DNA from: Sandaracinaceae bacterium
GTDB lineage: Bacteria > Myxococcota_A > Polyangia > Polyangiales > Houyiibacteriaceae
Assembly (NCBI GenBank): GCA_012514415.1
Contig: JAAZAH010000139.1
Span: 1 to 17,277, forward strand
Length of the DNA: 17,277 nt
Direction: 5' to 3'
Made by a program: the position numbers and the translations under genes. Below the pieces are notes generated by a model. The model had not been told where the DNA came from. It ran no database searches and was given only the letters and a program-made list of their open reading frames with translations. Of this stretch, positions 1-6,083 are shown in pieces (the first letter of the stretch is position 1; each line of letters begins with the position of its first letter).

Positions 1-677
1 ACCAGATCGTCGATATGCGTGTAGAGCGTGGCGAAATGGCCACCTGCCCGCGTTGCGATCCAGCCGCCGAGGGTCGAAAATTCAAAGCTCTGTGGATAGT
101 GCCGAAGGGTGAGGCCCTTTACGCCGAGCTGTGCTTCGAGCTCGGGCCCCAGGGCACCCGCCTGAATCCGCGCTGAGTGCGAATGCTCATCGATCTCGAG
201 GACTCGGTTCATCTTCGAGAGATCGAGACTGATCGCCCCCCGGAAATCCCCATCATCGCGGTTCTCGACGCCTCCGACGACGCTGGTCCCGCCGCCAAAG
301 GGACGCACGGCGACGCGCTGATCGCTCGCCCAATCGAGGATGGCGACGATTTCGGATTCACTCCGCGGAAAGGCCACCCAATCGGGGGGCGTTGGATACT
401 GTCCGTTGAAGCCTCGATAAAGATCGCAATACGCCTTGCCGTACGCGTGCCGGATGCGCGCTTCATCGTCCGCGCGGACGAAATCCGCGAGCGTCTCGGG
501 AACGTGGATGCGCGATTTACGGAGGCGGATCGACTCGATGCCAGGGGGTGATGCGAGCATCGGCGGCTCGAAACCGAGGAGCGCCTTTAACTGCGTGCCG
601 AGCGCACGTCGCGCCTCCTCGTTCGGGAAGCGATCGGCATATCCCCAACCCCAAAAACTTCGTTCGCGCGAGCTCAT
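1..677 (-). CDS. FAD-binding oxidase, alkyl-DHAP-synthase-like (3' end outside window)
   Basis: This gene runs off the left edge; 225 codons of its N-terminal part are visible. Reading from the ATG at 677-675 gives MSSRERSFWGWGYADRFPNE, then an LLGF segment, then RYGK-like DLYRGFNGQYPTPPDWV. After that comes the FAD pyrophosphate-binding stretch RPFGGGTSVVGGVE (about residues 115-128) and later TLGGWIATRAGGH near the cut. This is the FAD_binding_4 (PCMH-type) fold, and the FWGWG start with GGGTSVVGGV matches bacterial relatives of alkyldihydroxyacetonephosphate synthase, the enzyme that makes the ether bond of ether lipids. Many bacterial members act on unknown substrates, so the reaction is uncertain. 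No good ribosome-binding site lies at the usual distance: an AGAGGG sits directly against the ATG. The upstream codons in this frame offer no better start. It is divergent from the VWA gene, with a 212-base gap. Confidence 0.85.
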   Translation of the reverse strand, partial: MSSRERSFWGWGYADRFPNEEARRALGTQLKALLGFEPPMLASPPGIESIRLRKSRIHVPETLADFVRADDEARIRHAYGKAYCDLYRGFNGQYPTPPDWVAFPRSESEIVAILDWASDQRVAVRPFGGGTSVVGGVENRDDGDFRGAISLDLSKMNRVLEIDEHSHSARIQAGALGPELEAQLGVKGLTLRHYPQSFEFSTLGGWIATRAGGHFATLYTHIDDL

Positions 678-889
678 CCCTCTTTCATAAACCAGCCGCG
701 CGCAAATGGGAACGCCTGCACCTCGCTCCGAACCGAACGCGCGCATCGATTCGAGGCGTGGTGGATTTTTTTCGTGAGCATTCGATTTTTGTCATTGGCG
801 GCGCTTAGGGTGAGAGACATCGCTTCGCGCGAGTCAGAGCACGTCCACTTCGGGAGCTCGCTCCGAGACGAGCAAATATGGAGGCAAAA

Positions 890-1552
890 ATGGCGGATCC
901 CAACTACACACACATCGCGTTCATCCTCGATCGGAGCGGGTCGATGGAGACCATCGCAGACGACATGAACGGCGGCATCCGCACCATCCTCAAGGACGAA
1001 GCAAAGCGCAGCGCTCAGGAGGGGAAGCTCGTGCTCGTCGACGTGACGCTCTTCGATTACGAGGTCCTCCACACGCAGCAGTCGGTGTCCATCGAGGATG
1101 CCGATGCCACGATCGTCCCGCGCGGCCAAACCGCACTCTATGACGCGGTGGGCAAGACGCTCGTGAGCCTCAACCGACGGCTCAACCATGAGCTCCCCGA
1201 AGAGGAGCGTCCCTCACGCGTGCTCGTGATCATCGTCACCGACGGCTTGGACAATGCGAGCACCGAATGGAGCGCTGGCAGCGTCGCCGTCCTCGTCGAA
1301 AAGGCCACTCGGCGGCACCGCTGGGAATTCCTCTTCCTCGCGGCGAATATCGACGCGCATGAGGTCGGCGAGAGCCTCGGGATGTCGGCCGATGGCACGA
1401 TCGGCTTCCACCCGAATAAGGCCGGCGTCCGTACCGTCGAGCACAGCATCGTGGGATCGATCCGCGGCACCTGGCTGGACACTCCGGAGAGCGCGATCCA
1501 TCCGGCGAAGACGCCGACGGACCCTGAAACGACCCCCGAAGCCCCAAACTGA
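890..1552 (+). CDS. VWA-domain protein with intact MIDAS
   Basis: This is a 220-residue protein that is almost entirely one von Willebrand factor A domain. The metal-ion-dependent adhesion site is complete: DRSGS (D14, S16, S18), T81 in RGQTAL, and D118 in VTDGLDN. Such proteins usually hold a divalent cation and bind protein partners. No partner gene (MoxR ATPase, kinase) is visible nearby, so the role is unknown. The C-terminus from about residue 198 is a Pro/Thr/Ala-rich tail and probably disordered. There is no signal peptide or membrane segment, so it should be cytoplasmic. An ATG twelve bases upstream (878) is in frame, but GGAGG at 880-884 lies five bases before the ATG at 890, which decides the start. 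The gene stands alone and is followed by a hairpin. Confidence 0.88.
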   Translation: MADPNYTHIAFILDRSGSMETIADDMNGGIRTILKDEAKRSAQEGKLVLVDVTLFDYEVLHTQQSVSIEDADATIVPRGQTALYDAVGKTLVSLNRRLNHELPEEERPSRVLVIIVTDGLDNASTEWSAGSVAVLVEKATRRHRWEFLFLAANIDAHEVGESLGMSADGTIGFHPNKAGVRTVEHSIVGSIRGTWLDTPESAIHPAKTPTDPETTPEAPN

Positions 1553-1565
1553 GCCGCGATCGATG

Positions 1566-1595
1566 CGCGCCCGCTCTCTGACCGAGAGGGGCGCG
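1566..1595. terminator. Hairpin between convergent VWA gene and proA
   Basis: The arms are CGCGCCC plus CTCTC (1566-1578, one bulged G at 1573) and GAGAG plus GGGCGCG (1584-1595), with loop TGACC. This is a 12-bp GC-rich stem placed 13 bases after the VWA stop and 34 bases beyond the proA stop. No T-run follows on either strand, so it is not a classical intrinsic terminator. Its position between converging genes suggests a shared two-way stop or an mRNA 3' end stabiliser. Confidence 0.55.
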
Positions 1596-1629
1596 TGTGA
1601 CTCCCAAATGGGAAAGCCGCGCTCGCCGA

Positions 1630-2922
1630 TCAGAGAAGCCGCTTATGAGTATAGCTTCGCTCGCCGCGGCTGAAGCTCCCGACGAGATCGCCGCTCCCCT
1701 CGAGCTTGAAGCGGGTGGTGAGGAGCCCTTCGACCCCGACAGGCCCGCGCGCATGAATGCGCGAGGTGCTGATGCCGACCTCCGCACCGAGCCCAAAGCG
1801 ATAGCCATCGGCGAAGCGCGTGCTCGCGTTATGGAAGACGCAAGCGGAGTCGACATCACGGAGAAAGCGCGCCGCATTCTCCTTCGATTCCGTGATGATG
1901 GCGTCGGTATGGGCGCTTCCGTAGCGGTGGATATGGTCGATTGCCTCATCGAGGCTATCGACGATCTCCACTGTCGCGGCGAGATCACCGTATTCGTGAT
2001 GGAGATCCGCGGCGGGCTCGAGGCCGAGCGATTCGACCGCGTTCGGACCGCCGTAAAGACGGACATTGGCCGCTTTCAGTGCATCCAAGATGGTCAGCGC
2101 GCGGCCATCACGCACCAGCGAACGGTGGAGAAGAAGGGTCTCCATCGCGTTGCAAGCGGCGGGATAATCGAGTTTGGCGTCGAGGACGATGGCGCGCGCC
2201 TTTTCGAGCTCGGCCTCCTCATCGACATAAACATGGCAGATGCCGTCGGCGTGCCCGAGCACCGGGATCCTCGTCGACGACATGATGCTTCGGACGAGGG
2301 CGTTCGAGCCGCGCGGAATGACGAGATCGATCACATCGTCGAGGGCGAGGAGCTCGCGGACTTCTTCGCGGGTCTCAACGAGCGCGAAAAGATCACCCGA
2401 AATCTTCGGTTCAATCGCGGACTTCAGGACGTCGACGATGGCGCGAACCGTGCGCGCCGCTTCGCTCCCGCCCTTGAGCAAGAGGCCGTTTCCGCTTCGG
2501 AGGGCGAGCGAGGCGATCTGAGGCACCGCATCCGGCCGCGACTCAAAGATGATGAGGATCACGCCGATTGGCGCCGTCTCCTTGCGAAGGATCATCCCCT
2601 CCGCCATCTCGAGCTCGCTCAGGACTTTGCCGAGCGGCTCCTCTTGCGCCGCGATCGCGTCGATTCCGTCCTTGAGCGTGGCGAGTTTCTTTTCATCGAG
2701 AACGAGCCGGGCGACGAGCGCGGAGCTCATCTCACCGCGCGCCTCAGCCTCGCGCGCATCGCGGAGGTCCGCCTCATTCGCCTTCAGGATCGCGTCTTTT
2801 TCGCGCATCAGGGCCTCGCCCATCGCGCGGAGCAGCTCGACCCGCTCACCGGTACTGAGCGAGGCGAGCTTACGGCCTGCCGCCCTCGCGGCCTCGGCCT
2901 GTTGTCTCAAAGCATTTGCCAT
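1630..2922 (-). CDS. proA: Gamma-glutamyl phosphate reductase
   Basis: ProA reduces gamma-glutamyl phosphate with NADPH to glutamate-5-semialdehyde, the second step of proline synthesis in the cytoplasm. The 430-residue protein has the normal length. Landmarks are IFESRPDA (about 125-132), LRSGNGLLLKGG (141-152), VIPRGSNALV (201-210), PVLGHADGICHVY (220-232), and the nucleophile Cys257 in YPAACNAMETLL. Near the C-terminus are HNASTRFADG, FGLGAEVGIST and ARGPVGVEGLLTTR. The sequence resembles the C-terminal half of plant P5CS more closely than I would expect for an enterobacterial ProA. The frame is open further upstream to an ATG at 2994, but MANALRQQAEAAR at 2922 matches the family start. 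The ribosome-binding site is weak. proB is not in the window. The gene is divergent from trxB. Confidence 0.95.
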   Translation of the reverse strand: MANALRQQAEAARAAGRKLASLSTGERVELLRAMGEALMREKDAILKANEADLRDAREAEARGEMSSALVARLVLDEKKLATLKDGIDAIAAQEEPLGKVLSELEMAEGMILRKETAPIGVILIIFESRPDAVPQIASLALRSGNGLLLKGGSEAARTVRAIVDVLKSAIEPKISGDLFALVETREEVRELLALDDVIDLVIPRGSNALVRSIMSSTRIPVLGHADGICHVYVDEEAELEKARAIVLDAKLDYPAACNAMETLLLHRSLVRDGRALTILDALKAANVRLYGGPNAVESLGLEPAADLHHEYGDLAATVEIVDSLDEAIDHIHRYGSAHTDAIITESKENAARFLRDVDSACVFHNASTRFADGYRFGLGAEVGISTSRIHARGPVGVEGLLTTRFKLEGSGDLVGSFSRGERSYTHKRLL

Positions 2923-2964
2923 GCCCGTATTCTGCCTATCTCGACGCCAATCGCAACGCCCTGC

Positions 2965-2993
2965 TTGCACACAGGGCGGTGGATGCGCATACA
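2965..2993 (+). promoter_or_regulatory. Possible trxB promoter
   Basis: TTGCAC (2965-2970), a 17-base spacer and CATACA (2988-2993) sit in the 95-base gap between proA and trxB. They would start a transcript close to 3000, giving an 18-base leader that contains the AGGGAG ribosome-binding site. Each hexamer matches the sigma-70 consensus at only three of six bases, so this is a position-based guess. Confidence 0.25.
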
Positions 2994-3017
2994 AAGTGGA
3001 ACACTAGGGAGATAAGC

Positions 3018-3974
3018 GTGAGTCAACATCATCGAGTCGTCATCATCGGGAGCGGCCCCGCGGCGCACACAGCAGCGATCTACGCGGCACGTGCAGAGTT
3101 GAAACCCGTCCTCTTCGAGGGCTTTATGGCGGGGGGCATCGCCGCGGGTGGACAGCTCACGACCACCACCGACGTCGAGAACTTCCCGGGCTTCCCCGAG
3201 GGGATCATGGGCCCCGAGCTGATGGAGCGGATGCGCGCGCAGAGCGAGCGCTTCGGCACCGTGATCCATACGGAGACCGTGAACGAGGTCGACCTCAGCA
3301 GCCGCCCCTTCCGCTTCAAGGCCGACACCATCGAGGGCACCGCGGATACGCTGATCATCGCCACTGGGGCGACGGCAAAGCGGCTCAATATTCCCGGTGC
3401 AAACGATGGAGAGCTTTGGCAGCGCGGCGTCAGTGCCTGCGCCGTCTGCGATGGCGCGCTCCCCGCTTTCCGAAATCGCCCCCTTGCCGTCGTCGGCGGT
3501 GGAGATTCGGCGGTTGAAGAGGCCTCCTTCCTCTCGAAATACGGCTCGAAGGTTCATCTCATCCACCGCCGCGACGAGCTCCGCGCCTCGAAGATCATGC
3601 AGAAGCGCGCCTTCGAAAACGACAAGATCGAGATCATCTGGGATACCGAGGTGATCAAGGCCGAAGGCGAGGAAGGGCTCGAATCGATCACGATCAAGAA
3701 CCGCGTGACGGGGAAGGTGAGCACACTCGAGGTCTCGGGGCTCTTCTTCGCCATCGGACACACGCCCAATACGGAGTTCTTGGGTGGGCAAGTCGAGCTC
3801 GATGAAGACGGTTATATCGTCACCAAGCCCGGCACCGTCGAAACCAACGTCCCCGGTGTTTTCGCCGCTGGCGACGTCCAGGATAAGCGCTGGAGGCAGG
3901 CGATCACCGCTGCGGGGACCGGCTGCATGGCGGCGCTAAGCGCCGAGCATTACCTCGCTTCGCTGAACGACTGA
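3018..3974 (+). CDS. trxB: Thioredoxin reductase (NADPH)
   Basis: TrxB passes electrons from NADPH through FAD and a redox disulfide to thioredoxin in the cytoplasm. The 318-residue protein has the usual length. The FAD-binding motif is GSGPAA (11-16). GGQLTTTTDVENFPGFPEG (44-62) follows. The redox-active pair is Cys141 and Cys144 in CAVCDGA. The NADPH site is GGGDSA (160-165) with HRRDELRA (183-190), and the C-terminal FAD site is GDVQDKRWRQAITAAGTGC. CAVC in place of the enterobacterial CATC, together with the TTTTDVENFPGFPEG stretch, is typical of plant and fungal NTR and of many bacteria. The start is GTG at 3018, with AGGGAG six bases upstream; the upstream in-frame ATG at 2916 adds 34 residues that do not fit the family and would run into proA. 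Confidence 0.95.
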   Translation: MSQHHRVVIIGSGPAAHTAAIYAARAELKPVLFEGFMAGGIAAGGQLTTTTDVENFPGFPEGIMGPELMERMRAQSERFGTVIHTETVNEVDLSSRPFRFKADTIEGTADTLIIATGATAKRLNIPGANDGELWQRGVSACAVCDGALPAFRNRPLAVVGGGDSAVEEASFLSKYGSKVHLIHRRDELRASKIMQKRAFENDKIEIIWDTEVIKAEGEEGLESITIKNRVTGKVSTLEVSGLFFAIGHTPNTEFLGGQVELDEDGYIVTKPGTVETNVPGVFAAGDVQDKRWRQAITAAGTGCMAALSAEHYLASLND

Positions 3975-3986
3975 TCCTAGGACGCA

Positions 3987-4007
3987 GCCGCCCCATCGCG
4001 CGGCGGC
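3987..4007. terminator. Possible hairpin between trxB and the DUF4261-like gene
   Basis: GCCGCC (3987-3992) and GGCGGC (4002-4007) form a 6-bp stem with a 9-base loop in the 50-base gap between two converging genes. No T-run follows on either strand. The position is right for a terminator, but the stem is short. Confidence 0.3.
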
Positions 4008-4024
4008 GCAGCTCGGCGCCGCGC

Positions 4025-4762
4025 TCAATCCGCCTCGAGATCGAGGCGCAGGACGTCGGGGTCGCCTTCGATCGGACTCGGCGAACGCTGCACCGGGATG
4101 CGTTCGACTTCCGTCCGTCCGAGCGTATCGCCCGGGCGGATAGCGCGCTCCGGTTCGGTCACGAGCCAGTGCATCAGCTCGAACATCAGGGGAAGCGCAC
4201 CCTCACCGCTGAGTGGCGCCGTCAGAAAGAGCTCTTCACGCCCGTATCGGCCCATTCCATGGGTGAGAAAAGAGATGCGCTCGCCCGGCTCGGGCGCCGC
4301 GGTAATATCGACGGTGAGAAAAACCGGCACCTCACCGTCAGCAGCGTCCACGGCGCGCGTGAAAAATCCCGCGTCCTGATAGCAGAGCCCCTCACCGAAG
4401 CTGGCGCCCAGTGAAGACGAGCACTCGAGGATCGCAGCGACGAGCTGCGCGAAATAGGCGTCACGCTCTGTCCTCGAACCTGATAGGCCGATCCCCGCGA
4501 CGATGAGGTGCGCCTTGGCCTCTTCGAGAGCGGTCTCGGACAAGCTCCCGAAGAGCGCTTGAGGCCCGAGCTCGGGCGGCGGCGTCTCGATGAGTGAGAT
4601 CAGAAGGTGTCCACCAGAGCCCAAACCAAAGACGAGCTGATCCGCCGCTAAACGTTCGACCGTCGCCCCGAGCCCTTCAAATCGCGGCGACGCGAGCAGC
4701 TCTTTCGCGTCGGGGAGCTCGGCTTTGCCGAGGAGCACTAAGGAGAGATCGGGATCGGCCAT
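4025..4762 (-). CDS. DUF4261-like protein
   Basis: This is a 245-residue acidic, soluble-looking protein with no signal peptide or membrane segment. It opens with DPDLSLVLLGKAELPDAKEL, a pattern seen in proteins whose first strand reads as a simple alpha/beta fold. Near residues 165-190 it has SFLTHGMGRYGREELFL, which resembles the C-terminal signature of DUF4261 (a hydrophobic strand, GM, an aromatic, then G.EEL). I cannot assign a function. The start at 4762 is supported by AGGA seven bases upstream. It lies 66 bases after the metallophosphoesterase on the same strand and may be the last gene of that transcript. The family assignment is from motif memory and moderate; the reality of the gene is not in doubt. 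Confidence 0.75.
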   Translation of the reverse strand: MADPDLSLVLLGKAELPDAKELLASPRFEGLGATVERLAADQLVFGLGSGGHLLISLIETPPPELGPQALFGSLSETALEEAKAHLIVAGIGLSGSRTERDAYFAQLVAAILECSSSLGASFGEGLCYQDAGFFTRAVDAADGEVPVFLTVDITAAPEPGERISFLTHGMGRYGREELFLTAPLSGEGALPLMFELMHWLVTEPERAIRPGDTLGRTEVERIPVQRSPSPIEGDPDVLRLDLEAD

Positions 4763-4828
4763 CCCCTCATCCTGCCCTCTCGACGCATCCTTTGGCCAAT
4801 AATCGCGAGCTCGGAAAGCGGTTTTGGC

Positions 4829-5845
4829 TTATTCGGCGCCGTCGCTCAGGTATTCATCGCGCTCGATGGCGCGCCGAGTCGCCCATTCGCGCCGTTCCCG
4901 CTTGAGCTGCTTCTTCATGACGGCGAGAGCACGCTTGCGCTTTCGTTGCGGACTCGGTTTTCGTCCGGGAAACGCGTCCTGCGCCGCGTGGTGCTCGGGA
5001 ACAGCGCCAGGCTCGACGCCGAGATCAAAGAAGGCGACCTCGCGCTTTGCCCGCTCGCCAAGACGAACGGGCATGACGGCTGCGCCGATTCCCGCGCCGA
5101 CATAGACGGAGCCTTGGGGAGCAAGCGCTTTTCGATCGCCATAAAGCCCATGCACATAGCGATGGCCGACCACGCGCCCGATGAGCATCTCATGCATTTT
5201 GGCGAGGGTGACTTGACCGGCGTGCGTATGGCCCGCGAGCACGAGGGGCACTCCGGCGGCCCAGAGGCCATCGGCCTGTTCGGCGATATGGCTCAGCCCG
5301 AGCGTCGGGATATGCGAACGAAGCCCTTTGAGCGCCTTTTCGCGATCGGCATGGCCGGTATAGGCATCGTCGAGGCCAAGCACCTGAAGCGATTGATGAC
5401 GCACGGTGATGGTGGTGTGGACATTGTCGAGAAGCTCGACACCTGCGGCGCGCAGCGCGCGTCTGACCTCGCTCGCCCCCGACCAATGGTCGTGGTTGCC
5501 GAGCACGGCGAAAGTCGGCGCCTCGATCCGCCGGAGCTCCTCGACGAGCGCGTCGAGATAGAGCTGGCTATGACAGACGAAATCTCCCGTAAGCACCACG
5601 ATATCGGGCTGACCCTGGTTGGCCAGATCGATCGCTTTTCGCTGGATGTGCATCGGCGTCACGCGCCCAAAATGTTGATCGGTCAGGTGCGCAACCCGAA
5701 TCGGATCCATCATCTGCGCGTAGCGAATCGGCCCAGCGAAACTGCGGACCGCAAAATTCCCTTCGTCGGGCAGGCTTCCGGGCCCACGCTGGACCGCTTT
5801 CGCGAGCCGATCGAGCTCTTGATTGCCAGAACCGCGTAAGGACAT
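4829..5845 (-). CDS. Metallophosphoesterase, YkuE-like
   Basis: This is a calcineurin-like phosphoesterase of 338 residues. All metal-binding motifs are present in order: DQH (D56, H58), GDF (D88), GNHDH (N117, H118), LSH (H186) and GHTH (H206, H208), followed by AGQV. That last pattern (LVLAGHTHAGQV) is typical of the YkuE-type group, some of which act on phospholipid or UDP-linked substrates; the substrate here is unknown. The N-terminal 48 residues are not part of the fold and carry no signal peptide. From about residue 290 the chain becomes a strongly basic, probably helical tail (KRKRALAVMKKQLKRERREW), unusual for the family and possibly a membrane-surface or nucleic-acid contact. Neither the ATG at 5845 nor the internal one at 5711 has a clear ribosome-binding site, so the start is uncertain. 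It follows the FeoB-linked small gene by 46 bases. Confidence 0.87.
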   Translation of the reverse strand: MSLRGSGNQELDRLAKAVQRGPGSLPDEGNFAVRSFAGPIRYAQMMDPIRVAHLTDQHFGRVTPMHIQRKAIDLANQGQPDIVVLTGDFVCHSQLYLDALVEELRRIEAPTFAVLGNHDHWSGASEVRRALRAAGVELLDNVHTTITVRHQSLQVLGLDDAYTGHADREKALKGLRSHIPTLGLSHIAEQADGLWAAGVPLVLAGHTHAGQVTLAKMHEMLIGRVVGHRYVHGLYGDRKALAPQGSVYVGAGIGAAVMPVRLGERAKREVAFFDLGVEPGAVPEHHAAQDAFPGRKPSPQRKRKRALAVMKKQLKRERREWATRRAIERDEYLSDGAE

Positions 5846-5891
5846 CGCTTGTTGAGCTTAACCATCATTCGAGCGGATGGCGAGAACGAAG

Positions 5892-6083
5892 TCATTTTCC
5901 GTTGCCGTCAAAATTCCGCTTCCGATCTTTTTTCAGGTCTCGGGCGCTCTGTTTGAGCCGCGTGAGCGGGATATCGGGCTTGTTGTCGGTCTTTTTCGCA
6001 GGCCGCTTTTTGCCAAAGATCCTACGCGCGATGTAGGCAAATGCCCCGAGTATCAAAATCGCGACAAGGATCTCCTGCGTCAT
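5892..6083 (-). CDS. Small single-pass membrane protein coupled to feoB
   Basis: This 63-residue protein starts with MTQEILVAILILGAFAYIAR, one clear transmembrane helix. The rest is Lys/Arg-rich (RRIFGKKRPAKKTDNK, then LKQSARDLKKDRKR) and would face the cytoplasm by the positive-inside rule. Its ATG at 6083 overlaps the feoB TAA by one base (TAATG), so translation is almost certainly coupled. The position and build match the small FeoB-associated membrane proteins found after feoB in many bacteria, which usually carry a C-terminal cysteine cluster. This one has no cysteine at all. An in-frame upstream ATG (6176) would overlap feoB deeply and is less likely. The function is inferred from position only: assembly or regulation of FeoB. 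Confidence 0.8.
   Translation of the reverse strand: MTQEILVAILILGAFAYIARRIFGKKRPAKKTDNKPDIPLTRLKQSARDLKKDRKRNFDGNGK

Noticed and set aside
674..1189. A 171-codon minus-strand frame between the oxidase and the VWA gene
   Set aside because: It is antisense to the VWA domain, whose MIDAS residues and ribosome-binding site are clear, and it overlaps the true oxidase start.
1597..3015. A 472-codon open frame on the plus strand opposite proA
   Set aside because: Shadow of proA; low-complexity acidic and basic composition and no start signal.
3987..4021. Possible REP-like GC repeat after trxB
   Set aside because: Only one copy is visible in the window, so it is better read as a weak intergenic hairpin.
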